Assembly (NCBI RefSeq): GCF_964204645.1
Contig: NC_134026.1
Span: 1,488,001 to 1,552,000 of the forward strand
DNA from: Tubulanus polymorphus
Lineage: Eukaryota > Nemertea > Palaeonemertea > Tubulaniformes > Tubulanidae
Direction of reading: 5' to 3'
DNA: 64,000 nucleotides
Position numbers and translations under genes: made by a program. The notes below the pieces were generated by a model. That model worked only from the letters and a program-made list of their open reading frames with translations. It was not told the origin of the DNA and made no database searches. Positions 24,921 to 51,441 of the stretch are shown piece after piece (the first letter of the stretch is position 1; the number at the start of each line of letters is the position of its first letter).

Positions 24921-27723
24921 ATGCCTTCCCCGAGTTCCTTGCGTGGAAAGTTGTTGTACATCGTGACTGATGTTGTTTGCTTCGTCATCGGTAAGTGTGG
25001 TTTGTGTCTATCTTGACCAGAGAAATAGATACCGTGAACAGAAGGCCGTGTTCACAGGGATGACTCTTCAAATAATTCATTCAGAAATGGACGGGAAAAC
25101 ATTTATGGCATATCATCTACAAACTTCACGAGAAAAAAAAGTGAAAGTGTATATTCGATTTTGTATCATCGTAGCAACATCGAAGACGATATAGCAATTC
25201 GTGTATTCTTGAAAATAACTGACATGGTACTTTCTCTATTTGAAGATACCGACGCGTAATCTAGCCCGCTATATATCTCACCGGGGTTTATACATATAAG
25301 TTCGGATATATTTCAAATACATATGAAGTTTTTAATCTAGATGATATAAGACTCTTATCTCGGCGGCCAATATTCGATATCTTTCATACGACGACGTTAC
25401 ATGAATATGAAAAATATCTATCATTGTATATTGCTTTTTCAGCGGCGTTACCGAATATTTTGATGAAAGAGTACATGCCACCTTATCATCGTGGGTTTTA
25501 CTGCGATGACGAATCGTTGAAACACCCTTACAAAGGATCGACAGTTCCTTGGACCCTGTGTATTTGCGTTGGGGTTCTCTTACCCGCTGTAGTGGTAAGC
25601 TCAAGCTGATTTGTCGTCGAATTTCTGTTCATTGAGCTTAACAGAGCATATTCTAAGAGGTGAAAATACCTTATTGCCTACAAAAGAAATAGGTGGAAAA
25701 TGTTTCAACTTTTCAAATTGATTCGTTATCTGTTAAGTTTATGGGTGATAAAAACCTACTAGGGCGCCACCTGCTCGAAACGTTGTCGTTAAAACGCTTT
25801 TATTAACTGAAATATTATATTCAGTTTATTATATAGTCCTGTTGTCTAATGCTGGCTATGCTCCAATTTTCTATGTTTGCCATTAAGCGATAAAAACTTG
25901 AATATTATACGGTATTATAATGACTATACATTTTCACGTTTATACGACGATTTCTGAACAGGTATTCAAAGCGATTTGAACCACCGTCTTGATTTCAAGT
26001 TGCATAGTAGGATATAAACCCGCTCCCCGTTTGATAGTTCAGCTTTGCGCAGTGGCGGTACCATAGTCAATGAGGTTTATCCGAGGCGTGGTTATTGCTA
26101 GTTGAAAACTATACCCAATACCCCGCACTGGCGACCGCAAGGTCGACTGTGCAATTTTTCAAAGCCTCTACGGAGGCTGCAATTAATAAATCTAAGATCA
26201 AAATGAAAAGTGAACGATATCTGGTATACTAGATAGCAGTTTCGCTTGACACTTGCATGTTCGAGTAAAATGATGAGCATTCTAGAGGTGTCCAATTCGG
26301 GAATCGGTCCTGAGAGTAATTACAAAATCTTTTGCCAACCGTTTTTGCAGATTTTCATCGTCGAGTTGTTTCACTACTTGGACGATCGTAAACGAAATCA
26401 GGGATCGTCAAAATATCAATTAGGATCGGTACCAGTAGCTAGTTTCCTGTGGAACTGGTACAAACATACCGGTGTGTTCGGCTTCGGTTTGGCTCTCAGT
26501 CAGACATTTAATGGCATCGGAAAGTACAGCATCGGTCGACTGAGGCCGCATTTCTTGACGGTTTGCGACCCCGATTACAGCCAACTAAACTGCACAGGAC
26601 TGAACAATATGCAACGCTACGTCATCGATGAGAACATATGTCGAGGCGATGCGGCAGCGATTAAAGAAGCGAGGTAAATTGGTTTCACTGTGGAACTGAA
26701 ATTAGATTTACCCCATCTGGACTTGATCTAATATGAAAAGGGTTACTCACTTTAAACTGTTTGTAAAGTGAATGGATTAAGATTGAAAGTAATTATTTCA
26801 CATTATAGGTTGTCTTTTCCGTCCGGACACGCGTCATTTTCTTGGTATTGTATGTTGTACCTTGCGGTGAGTTTGCGATGACAATTCGAGTTGTATATAT
26901 AATATATATCATAATGGTCCAGAATTTTTTCCACAATTAAGACACGTTTTGAAATGATGTTTTAGATCTATCTACAATGTCGCATGACTTGGAACGGGTC
27001 AAAGTTGGCCAAACACCTTCTTCAAGGTGTAGTTATATTGCTGGCATATTTCACTGCGTTATCTCGCATCTCTGACTACAAGCATCATCCGACTGACGTT
27101 CTTTCCGGCTCCGTACTCGGCATCTTATTCAGTCTCCTAACGGTAAGAGCGATGGTAATCTTATCCCTGTCGGCGCGCCTCAACAGTACCATCCATCACA
27201 ATTCGCTGTTCTTTATACCCAAATTGTGAACAGACGTTTGGGAACCGTCCTTGTCTTCAAATGATAAGTTATGACACAAAATCGATACTTAAGACACACG
27301 CAAAAAGGTCCCCGAACCCTGCAGCCAAAATTAGGATTCAAGGATTTCTGTAGGATTTACTGATCCCTGTGGTCTATCAGAGAACATTATATGAATTGCA
27401 TTCACTTTGTCATGTATCTCAATTGCTTTTATTACTCTCTCGTATACAAAATAGATATGTATATATTCATGGATGATTTTACATGCAAGGTTTGTATACA
27501 TCATTCCAACAGCTACGGCTTTAACCCGTAAGATATATATATATATGTTAACTAGAGCCAAGACCTTCGTATGTTTAAATGCGTATTTCAGGCTTTTTGC
27601 GTGTCGGAATTATTCGATAAGAACGACCAAGCGTCTCGCGCCGATGATACGGATATTCTCGTCGGAGGTATGGAAAACCCGCTACAGTCTGACGTACAAA
27701 TTCAGCTATCGAACAAAGAATGA
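24921..27723 (+). CDS. PLPP: Phospholipid phosphatase (PAP2/LPP family), six exons
   Basis: Integral-membrane lipid phosphate phosphohydrolase, related to vertebrate PLPP1-3 and fly wunen, which dephosphorylates lipids such as phosphatidate, LPA and S1P at the plasma membrane. Exons: 24921-24990, 25443-25594, 26351-26673, 26809-26866, 26966-27142, 27592-27723. All phases agree and the total is 303 aa, normal for the family. The three catalytic motifs are intact: C1 KYSIGRLRP at 132-140, C2 PSGH at 186-189, and C3 SRISDYKHHPTDV with SR at 234-235 and the nucleophilic-relay His at 241. RGFYCDDES in the first loop is also typical. An N-glycosylation sequon NCT lies at 154, in the luminal loop where the family is usually glycosylated. 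Six membrane spans are expected. Which vertebrate paralogue is closest cannot be told here. Confidence 0.95.
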
Positions 27724-28108
27724 TAAGTAAACAATGAAAGCTCTGCAATACTCAGTTTTCGTTTGATAATCAAATCGTTTTGTATTTATATATCTATATA
27801 AATATGTGTGTATGGAATCGTGATTTTAATCAATTACATAAAATCAAAGTTACTCTCTATCGTCGATTTTACTTGCTATCATTCGATCATTTTTATTTCA
27901 AAAAGTATTCAACAAATTAACCCCAGAACGACGATGGTTTATGCGGCAAAAATCTCCGCGATTTACAGCAGTTCATTCTCGGTCTAATCTTCAACGAAAC
28001 CACGCGACGCGGCGGCGCATCCTATATATGAATATTTACACAGTTTATGCTTTCAACAAAATAATTCATCGTTCTTGGAAATTGAAATCCGCCGCCAGTG
28101 GTCAAACG

Positions 28109-29096
28109 CTACACACCAAAATCTCTCAATTCGACTGTATATCGGTTATTACACTGAGCTCCGACATCAGTAGTTCGAACCTGGCATTGGCTGGAACATT
28201 CTACCGAACTTGTCTGTTCAGTTTGGCTTCCGATGTCTTCTCTCGTCTGCTGCGTAGTATATTCTGCACGATCAATCGCAAGCGAAGAATATGACGGTGG
28301 TAACGCCATAATTTTATCTTGAAAATGAAAATGCACAAGAATTCGTATTAGCTCGTTTCCACATGTTTTTTTGCAATAACATTGCTATTTGTCCTGAAAT
28401 TTCCACGCGTACCTTCATTTGAAAACTCTTGTTCTGTGACCTCAGTTCGTGCGTGATTAATTTTTCTCCCGAGCCTGGAGGTAGATATACATGTACTTAA
28501 AAGATAGAAATGCATTTACAAATATGTTTGAGAAACTGGTTGAAAAAGGGGCAACTTACATTCCAGCAGTGGCGAGACCGATACCAACAACTACGAAAAC
28601 TAATAACACGGGAATACCAACGATTACCGCATAACACTCTAGAATAATGAATTAGAATTTTAGAAATAATATTATAGTTTCAAAGAAAACAAACTGCAGA
28701 TTAATATTGTCTATTGCAACATCTACGCCAATCATTACGTACTATCGTCATATTTCGTCGTCTTATTTTGATTCAAAGCATTTTCTTTCTGCAATTCGCC
28801 AATGATGTACTTAAGTTTCAAGTAAACCTGCTTTTCTAGTTTGCCCTCTCTGGCGATTTTCTCGATGAATCTCATGAATAGCGCCAAGTTATCAGTAAGC
28901 CTACCTGAAGTAGTTTTATCGGGCAAAGCGCCTGATAAAAAGGAATAAGTGAAAAACTCAGAAACATTCCACAATTTTATAGTTTACTGTTTCCGTCGTA
29001 CCAAAGTTCGGTCTTACCTTGCACTGATCTACCAGTCGTCTCTCCGATCATGAATACGAACAGTATGATCGATGTGATAAGGCTAATTCTCATCAT
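28109..29096 (-). CDS. Unrecognised type I membrane protein with PPxY tail, five exons
   Basis: Exons: 29096-29018, 28931-28743, 28638-28560, 28474-28413, 28317-28109; phases agree and give 205 aa. Residues 1-22 form a signal peptide (MMRISLITSI...). Residues 27-89 are a polar, probably helical ectodomain with one N-glycosylation sequon (NKT at 82). A single membrane span lies at about 92-115, and a 90-residue cytoplasmic tail follows. The tail carries LPPSY (PPxY at 143-146), the motif bound by WW domains of NEDD4-type ubiquitin ligases, and several Cys and Thr/Gln-rich stretches. I recognise no named family. The first two residues are both Met; the second may be the start. The gene runs tail to tail with the phosphatase, 385 bp apart. 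The introns are all short (75-100 bp). Confidence 0.68.
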
Positions 29097-32062
29097 TTTT
29101 TGGATATCTTCTCACTCTTGTCTTTACCGTCATAGAATGGGTGCATATCGGTATGTCGGATATTCTTATATAGTCTTTTTGTCGAATTTCTTTGTTCTAG
29201 TTCTTTGTCCCCCGAGTCTTGTGAAATGCGTATACTTAAATAGATTTCCCAACTTAAAATAGTACATGGTTCGTCACCGTGATTTTCCAGGTACTGAATA
29301 CGTCAGGTCAAATACGCTCCAAGTAATTCCTCGGAATTTTTATGTCACTTTTACAAAGGAGACCAACATATTGTGATCCGCAAACTCAATTACCCATAGC
29401 TATAATCCAATCTTTATACTAAGTTTTTAAATCTTTATTCTTTAAGTAGGAATTCACCCTGTTATCTATTTGATTGGTAGATTTCGTTTGATTTGGTGTC
29501 CCTTACAAAGCTACCACACCTGCCGGATCGAAACAGGGGGTTTGATATTGAAATCGGAAATCGAAGTACAGATACAGTAGTGTGATCGGCGGTTGAATGA
29601 TAAATCGAAGGACAAAATTGAGAAATTCGGTTCTGGTTCATTCAAACTATTAGGAAGGAGCTATAAACCCACTTCCTCGAGACTATTTCTTTGTACATTC
29701 CTTTCGCAGCTTTACGGCCCTCATTTGTTCTGCTATTGCCCGAAATACAACCGGAATGACGAAAACTTCGAAATGAATAAAAATGATAACGGGTTTTTTT
29801 TAGAAGTGTCTGGAAGCTTTATTACAATGTATTATTATGTATGATAAAATGCAATTATATAAATGTACACAGGTTTTGTCTGAAGAAATCACAGTGTTTG
29901 TATGTGTTTTAACTACGCCACTGACAGCTACAAATATTACAAAATATCTACAGTTCATTCAAGTTATCAAAATATTCGGTTTTTCTATAAATCCAAAAAA
30001 TCAGCCGTTAATATGAAATGTGTCGTCGGTTTTTTTTTTCGAATCGACAAATAAATGAGTTTCAGCGATTATTTTTAACAACGCAATTTTTTACACTGGA
30101 TTGAGAAATTTTGCGGTGATAAATATTCATTATTTTTCAATCGTGAGAGAAAAACTAACGAGAAAAATCTTCTAACGTGGACAAATACGTTTACGACAAA
30201 AACCATCGAATTCATGAGATTTTCTAGACTTACAACACGTTCATTTATGATAGAAAGTCAGTTCCTGAGACTTTGCATATACACACAGAAGACTAACTGT
30301 TTGTTAATTACAGCGGACAATTACAAACATGAGGCCTACAAAATACCACTGTAAACCAGAATAAAACATCTAAAAATCATTCAAGCTACAAATATAATAT
30401 TTATGTGCATTCGCTCAGCATCCGAGCTGCCACAATACATGAATTATATAAGTGGGAAAAATTAGAAACAGTTACTTGGATATATTTTAAGACGGGATCT
30501 ATCTGAAAAGGAAAGTTTTCAGGGTTTAAAAGAAAGTTGATCAGATCGAGATATTCGGGTATTCGTATGGCAGGACCGAATGTCTGATTAATATCTAAAC
30601 ACAATCTATAGGCCTACCTATCACACATTAAACTCTATTAAACAATCTCACCGAAATCCACGCTAACTTAGAAAGAAAAATAATAATTGGTTTTCTTCTT
30701 CTATAAGAAGTCGACTCAAACAAATTCTCTTTATCTAATATATTATAATACTGAGAACACTGCTAAACATTATATACTTAACTAAAAACATCTTTTAGGC
30801 GAGATGATTTTTCTTTTTCTGAATATATCAATCAATAAACTCAGTGAACGTGCATAGAATAGGTAAATTTTTTAAGTAGTAGAAGCCTAACATTGATCAT
30901 AATGGCACCGAATATTAGACACAACTTGAACTATAATAGATTCTGCTGTTATCCCGTTTAGATTGAACAGTGAAAAGTAGGAATTTTCAGCATATTTTGA
31001 CTCAAAACACAGAGTAGAAAATTTCACCACCATTTGACCACTTCACGGTGAGTGGAATCTTCGGTATTTTGTATTTTCATTACATTCTCTTCATTATTTT
31101 TCCTATCGTTAAAACATTCAAACAGTATTCACACAAAAATTGTAAACGGGTAGAATTTTGACAACAGATTTTTGACAACAAAATATCAGACCAGTCGATT
31201 TTCTGTAGCAGCCTACAATGGATTCCAAGGTAGGCGAGGCACATTAACATCGCACCGGATTTCCTCAGTGTAATCGTATACATGTAACCAGTACACGTAA
31301 CATCTACATCAATAGCTGAATACAACTAAATAATTTATAATCAATAGGCACATTCCAAACATTCATTAATTATCATAATAATACTTAGTTTTACTTTATA
31401 TATAAATTTATATATTTACATTTTACAGTTATATGTCTTAATATAATATGTCAGTCAGTCAGTCAGTCCGGCATGTGGTACGACACAGCTAAGCTAAAAA
31501 GGCTGCTGGATTTTCGGCAATATGTGATATAGTTCATATATATCCACAGGGTATTCAAGCCGGCATGCGAAACATTTTAGAATCTACAATTTGAAAGGAA
31601 ATTACAAGCGCCACAATCATTCGAGCATTATTCTCAGGAAAGTGGTTCACAATTTGGCCTCGGATTTAAATTTTGACATAAAAATCACGCTTAACTTGCA
31701 TCAAATATTGAACCCTAAAAATATAGCTAGAGAGAGGAGAGAAAAGATGCGTATGTTATAATAGAGCAGAAAGCACGTGTGACCAGCAGCCCAGGCATTG
31801 TTGACAAAAAGAGCACCAGTTTACCATCATACAGCAAATCAGTAATCAATCACATCAATCGACAAATTTCTCATCTATAAACAGCAGTAGAAACTGCCCT
31901 CGAGAAAATCAGCACGAGCTTCGAAAAATAAGATTGTGAGTAGATGATGCGATTGTATTACAATAAACAGTGATTTTCACAACGAATGATGATTGTGTGA
32001 ATATTTTTCTGTGTTGATTATAAGAAATAAAGCGAATGTTTTTGGCATTATGATTTCCAGCA
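29097..32062. other. ROCK 3' UTR and spacer
   Basis: Three kilobases of AT-rich sequence downstream of the ROCK stop, probably largely 3' UTR of that minus-strand gene, ending near the promoter of the small membrane protein gene. A minus-strand open frame at 30401-30604 with an acceptor-like TTAATCAG looks protein-like but has no partner exon. A (CAGT)n run lies at 31451-31468. Confidence 0.4.
31451..31468. repeat. (CAGT)n short tandem repeat
   Basis: Four to five copies of the tetranucleotide TCAG/CAGT. Confidence 0.8.
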
Positions 32063-45728
<13,666 letters not shown>

Positions 45729-47373
45729 TTTTATTCTTCACGGCGAAATTCTAGTCGACTGATTAAATCGTTATTAAACCCAGAAGGCGGTTAATATTAT
45801 AACTGTTGAGATCTTATGATTCCTGAAATTCTGCCTTTACGACATTTCCTGCAGTTAGTCACAGCTGACATTTAAATAATGCCTATGCTCACTATTAGGT
45901 TGTATCTTATAAAATCCAATTAATAATTTAAAGAATCCATCAACAAATGACTAAATATCCAATTAGAATTCAAACTAAAAGGCGTCCAGTTGATGAGGTC
46001 AATATTAAGCCACTAGAGTTGAACTCGAAGGCAGCAAACATTAATGACACCTAGAAATGTAATAGAATAAAAAACAATCAATTATGAAAGCTTATAAACA
46101 AAATGCGCAATATTTGATAATTAAAGCTTTAATGAAGCATAAAAATGTGATGACGATGATCTAAATATTCAAGGTCATGTGAATAAATCTTTTATCTAAT
46201 TGGGACACTATTACTCAACGTAGTATGACAGAAAGTATTGCTGCCTGGGTCTGCTGGGATGATTCATGATTCTATTACACAATATTAGATTTTTTCATAA
46301 ATTCAATAACAGTTCAACCATGGGACAGGACTAGACTATTGGGTAGTGTAGGACACCAGGGGGCATAACATATCCACGTGCAGCTGTCAGTCTATACAGA
46401 CTAGTTTAAATGAACAGATTCAATACATGGGTCAAGATAAAGCTGGTTTACGTACTAACTGACAGATCAAAATCATTTCAAATCATAAATCAGATTTGAG
46501 AATATAATGACACTATATTGACTGATTCTTCTTTGTTAATAGTGGATTTGTTTTACTATCAGAACATCTAACGTTATCTTACACACAAGAAACTGACACA
46601 ACTGAGACAACTCCCTACATTAACAGACCGACATTTTTTAAATTTTTTTCTGGGCCGCGAGAGATCGATGAAAGAAATCTGAAATATGGCACCCATCAAA
46701 ATAGTTTCAAAAACTTACGAACTTTTAAGCGCATACACATTTATTTCAACGAAGTCATTGCTTTATCATTAGACTGGTGAATAAACGATTACACTTACCC
46801 GGCCATTAACAAATCATATACCATGCCATACGCGAGAACTTATGCAAAATTCCTCCTAATTTACAGCGACGGCCAGCGGAAAGGAGCGGACGCCATTAAT
46901 CCAATAATGGCTGATTGATTAGTGGTAGGTTCGAATCCCACATATATTCAGAAAAAAAAGTACGCTGATAAATTGTATTCAATTTACATTTTTCATACTA
47001 TTCTGACATACACATCTTGTGACATGTCGCTTATTTCTATATTTGTATAGTTATTATTGCCGAATTAACAAATTGTCTAAATAATCAATTCAATTCAATA
47101 TACTTCCCTGGCAATCAAGTTCCAGGCGGCGCTTTGGTCGATTATTGTGGAGCCGCCGTGAAAAAAAATAAATTTTTTGTTCTTGTTTTGTAGCTATTTT
47201 ACGCTGTTATGAGTCACTGGAGAGTTGTTGTAAGTCAGTTTTATTGTAATTTTGAACCATTTTCAAATACTTAACTTTCCTTTCTATAAAGTATCTTTGA
47301 TTCACTCGAGTCGAGACGCAGAACTGTCGGAGAACTCCTAACCCATGTCCCTGCACGGTAATCTTGGTGTCAA
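45729..47373. other. Upstream of ROCK; divergent spacer to MRPL13
   Basis: AT-rich sequence holding the ROCK 5' UTR and promoter on the minus side. It also has a tRNA-like remnant at 46870-46952. No coding exon is supported; a 100-codon minus-strand frame at 47207-47509 overlaps the probable MRPL13 promoter. Confidence 0.4.
46870..46952 (+). repeat. tRNA-like SINE fragment
   Basis: Contains GATTAGTGGTAGGTTCGAATCCC, in which a B box GGTTCGAATCC follows an A-box-like segment directly. Not a functional tRNA. Confidence 0.35.
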
Positions 47374-47382
47374 AAAACAAAA
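47371..47382 (+). promoter_or_regulatory. YY1-like AAAATGGCGGC near MRPL13 5' end
   Basis: AAAATGGCGGC is the classic YY1 core that often sits just after the start site of mitochondrial and ribosomal protein genes. Here it lies about 460 bp upstream of the first recognised MRPL13 exon. It could alternatively include a start codon, but no donor fits the frame. Confidence 0.35.
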
Positions 47383-47624
47383 TGGCGGCTCTTTCAACCG
47401 ATGATAATAAGGGTTTAGAGGGTGGCATTCTCTGTTTCTGCAGTGCAATACGTTCCTGTTGATTAGCAAACTTACCGCTTACATCACTAACATTTTGTTT
47501 GCATGGCAACTGTGACTGATCAGTGAAGTATGTTATGAGATAAGCTGATATGTATGAAAAGGATCAGTAAGGTTAAGGCCATAGTGAATAATGTTTGGTT
47601 TGGTTCTAGTTGGCATCTGGCCTG

Positions 47625-47690
47625 ATTTGACTCTAGTGGTTAAAGTGCTGCATGGTTTGAGTTCGAATCCCAATTCTTGTGGTTTTTTAC
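47625..47690 (+). repeat. tRNA-like SINE fragment
   Basis: A box CTAGTGGTTAAAGTG and B box GTTCGAATCCC separated by only about 17 nt, so the anticodon arm is missing. Located in the presumed first intron of MRPL13. Confidence 0.45.
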
Positions 47691-47839
47691 TATTTTAGAT
47701 AAAGTGCATGCACATTGTGGCGCTTGGATCTGGTGGAGCTCTTTCCATCTCGTACCCGGTCGACTCATACCTGTTTTCACAATCAATCAATATGAAATTT
47801 GTTTTTCATTTTTTGTTAATAATCACTGTTTCATTACAG

Positions 47840-49403
47840 CAATGGTCGACATTTGCTCGGACATGGTGGTTATTCGATGCTGCCCATCAATGTCCTATTA
47901 AATCTAGTCCTCTTTTAGTTCGTTACTTGGTTGGAAAACACAAGCCTATATATCATCCATTCAGTAAGTAGTCAACAAAATAACACTTCCATTGATAGTG
48001 GATGACCATTATTGAACCGCTTAATCGAACATAGTTCTACTGGTCAGGATTTTTTTCTGTCTCAGCACCTCGTTTGTCGTGGCATCTTAATTTTTCTGAA
48101 GGTTTTTCTCAAGATGCTGTCTATGTTTTCAGGCGATGTTGGAGATCATATCGTCGTCATAAATAGTCGACATGTCGCGATGCAAGATGAAAAATGGAGA
48201 ACTCATCAGTATTACCACGACACTGGGTAATTTATTTTCAAGTTTGTCGATTACACCATTATTCATGCATTGACATGCGAATGCATTTTCTATAACATGA
48301 AGTCATGATTGAAGTGGTAATGTTATTGTTGTAGATATCCTAGTGGCAAAACATACACTCGAGCTTGGAAAATTCATGAAGCTGACCCAACAAAAGTGAG
48401 CTTATCACTATTTACAATAGATTGCTTTTCAAATCACATAGGGCCTAATTGCTGAAATTTTTCTATTGCCCTATAAGTCAAGTAGAAATGCTGCCAAGCT
48501 CAGATGCTTAATTGATCGGATAGTTAGAATTGATTGTTTCTGTTTATTAAAGGTGCTCTATAAAGAAATCTACGTGCGTATGCCTAAAGTCAATGAGAGG
48601 AAGACAATGATGAAACGCCTGCATATATTTCCTGAATCTGTAAGTTTTTTAAACCTCAAATACCAGTTAGTTCAAATTTCATACTTAATTGAAATTTATC
48701 TATCATAAGTTGAAAGAGTTGTCATCAAAGGATTCCTTCACGAAATAAACTAGGATTTAATGTGTCCTGACTCGATCTACGCTGTCAGACTTGATATTTT
48801 GTGGTCTGTGTCGATCATTCTTGAATATCAATGCAATCATCTTTCATCACACTTTCAGGATATACCTGATGACATTAGAGCAAATATAACCGATCAAATT
48901 AGACAAATAATGCCGGTACCAAAACGACTCGATGAATATTCACCGGAAGAAAGAAAAACCTTCCCCAAACTCTTTGACTGGTTAGTATCACCACAAGCTG
49001 TTCATTCAATCAGAGAGGCGTTTTGTATGTTGATAAATTATGAATGGTATCCATTTGCTAGATGAAAAAAAATTAGAAAATTTCCCTAAGGATATTTAAC
49101 ATACAGTGCATGTATTGCCTCACATCTCACGGGATAATACTTATCAAGATGACATTGTTAGTATACATTTCATTGTTGGTTTCTGTTTTCAATTGCTGCT
49201 AATGAATGATTACATGTAGTTCAGTTATCAAATAACTTAAGCCATGATATCTACCATATAACACACTGAACTTGTATAAAATGGAGAAACAGGTTTGAAT
49301 ATGAAATCTAAACTTTCTAGTCGTGATGTTTTGCAGGGATAAGGATCACGTCATTTATGAAGGCACAAGACGACTAAAGGAAGATGATGAAACATATGTA
49401 TAA
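47840..49403 (+). CDS. MRPL13: Mitochondrial ribosomal protein L13 (uL13m), first short exon not resolved
   Basis: Component of the large mitoribosomal subunit. Exons: 47840-47963, 48133-48226, 48335-48395, 48553-48639, 48859-48980, 49337-49403; phases agree and give 184 aa. The product starts QWSTFARTWWLFDA, continues with GDHIVVINSRHVAM and RRTMM-like RKTMMKRLHIFPE, and has KRLDEYSPEER near the end, all matching animal MRPL13. Length is close to the human protein (178 aa). The real N terminus needs a small upstream exon ending in phase 0. One candidate is ATGAAAAGGATCAGTAAG at about 47556 followed by a weak GTTAAG donor, and another start could lie near the YY1-like site at 47371. Transcribed divergently from ROCK. 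Confidence 0.93.
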
Positions 49404-51441
49404 TAGATTATGTTGTATATTATGGAATTCTTGTTTTGTAAATACAGTCAGTGCTGTTTGTGTAAAATAGTGAGAAATAATAACTATTTGTAAAGAAGTA
49501 AAGATCATATTTTTAGTTGTTGAATCCGGATTTCTCATCGATGTTCAAATTTCGAGGAACTACAGTCAGTGGGACGTTGTGATAACTTCGGATATTATTA
49601 CCATTACAAACCTACAATTCAATCCGAAATACATGTAGGACAATTCTAATGATTTCATAATGGATCTAACGCCTATAAGTTCCCCTTTGAAGTTCATTGT
49701 AACGAGTTCCAATGTACACGTCATCAGTCAACCGTGGCCGCCCTTGCAAGGATTCGAACCCTATAGAACAACCGCTGAACACGTTCTAGCGTCTTGCAGC
49801 GCTGACGGAAAAAGGGCGCCTTATTAATGAGAATGAGAAATATCCTTCGAAACCTAAAAATATGAGATTTTTTCTATCATTAATTGCATTTAGTTTTATT
49901 TTTAAACGATAATTACAATATTAGTATTGTGTATAAGCATTCAAAATTTTATACGTGTAATTTACAAATCAATCTTGCGAAATATCTAAAAAGATCGATG
50001 CAATTATTACCAAAGGAATTATTACAATGAAGAGGCCATCATTCAACGATAACTATAGCACCAGAAGAGAAACTCTATTACTTGTATTTATTTCTATGCT
50101 GCTTGTGCTAAAGTATTATTTTTTGGTTGATTTATTCGGAGACAATGCCAGGAGCTTCTTGTGCGACTATATTCTCGTCAAGGAGGCCAGTAATAGACCT
50201 AAAACCAATTTTTCTTGGATAATATACACTGCGCTACACAATTTACCATTAATATTCCATAATCAACAATCTAATTTAGTTACCTCTAGTACTTTAAAAA
50301 ATCAATCTACTTTAGTTACCTTCTTCAGTACTTAAAAAATTCCCTAAAAAGATAAATAACAAAAAATAATGAAGTTTACTAGATAAATAAGGCTGAACAC
50401 CATAGATACTTTTAATAATCCCTTATAAATTTCTTTTATACGAATAATGAATTATTAAAAAGAATCGGCGGCATCATCTACGATAAGTATATATAATAAA
50501 TATAGCACCCAGTTGAAGGCTTCGATAATGAACACACATTTTTAGCGCAGAATCAATATGCTTAGTTGAAAAATAATCAGATTTTGATTGGTAGACAATG
50601 AAAACGCATTTTAAAAAAAGGAAGAGTTCATGATGCCGCATATGTCAAACGAATAACATTCTATAATATCTCTCTAACATCTTTCAACAAACAAATGAAA
50701 TATTCTTTATGTATATTATAATGTGACACCTTTTGTGACACGATTGGTTTTTCTGTCATGCGAACGACAATTTACATGTATGAATAACATTCGTAATTCA
50801 AGAAATACAGCTTTATACAGATTAGCAATTTACGATACTGAGCGTGTGTTTAATGTGTTTATATAAAATTAGTGGATCATCCGTTTAATGATTCGAATAT
50901 AAAACATAGTAACGTCAAACGCTTGTTTACATATACATACCACCCCTATACAGATACACACATATTGGATATTACAAATCTGAATGCAAAAATGAAGGAC
51001 GAGAAAGTCATATATATCCACTTGGAAACTGTATAATCTGGCTGTAATTCAGGAATTTTGTTCATCGCGCTGTCGTGAGCAAAGTCTATTATAATCGTCA
51101 TCACTCCTTCGTCGTGTAGAGTATTTAAGCATCCCGAAATCATTTTCTAGACCAACAGATACATATCGAAAGTCTGAATAACGAATGACGAATGGCTTTC
51201 TGCTAATTGCATTACATATTCACTATAAGTAGATATACATATATTTGGTCAATATCAGGAGTATTCAAGTCAGCTCGTTGCGTTTGAGCCGTGGAGAAAG
51301 AATTTCATCCCCATCATGTTTGTAGTTATCATCAACTACATATCATAACCGATGCATTGTTTATAATTCCACAAGTCATGGTTGATAAACGTTACTCGTG
51401 TGAGCTGTTTATAACGCCTCATTGAAAATTAACGAATATTA
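49404..51441. other. Spacer between convergent MRPL13 and arrestin genes
   Basis: Contains the 3' UTRs of the two converging genes. A tRNA-like remnant lies at 49733-49815 on the minus strand. The rest is AT-rich with low-complexity frames (for example 50027-50335) that I do not support as genes. Confidence 0.4.
49733..49815 (-). repeat. tRNA-like SINE fragment
   Basis: On the minus strand a B box GGGTTCGAATCC with a partly paired T stem, preceded by GCAAGACGCTAGAACG. No matching acceptor stem, so not a working tRNA gene. Confidence 0.4.

Noticed and set aside
47207-47509. 100-codon minus-strand frame starting MPCKQNVSDV
   Set aside because: It overlaps the presumed MRPL13 promoter, contains an internal strong donor, has no recognised domain and no partner exon. 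It could be ROCK 5' UTR sequence but is not supported as a protein.
49733-49815. Functional tRNA gene on the minus strand
   Set aside because: Good B box but no matching acceptor stem or anticodon arm.
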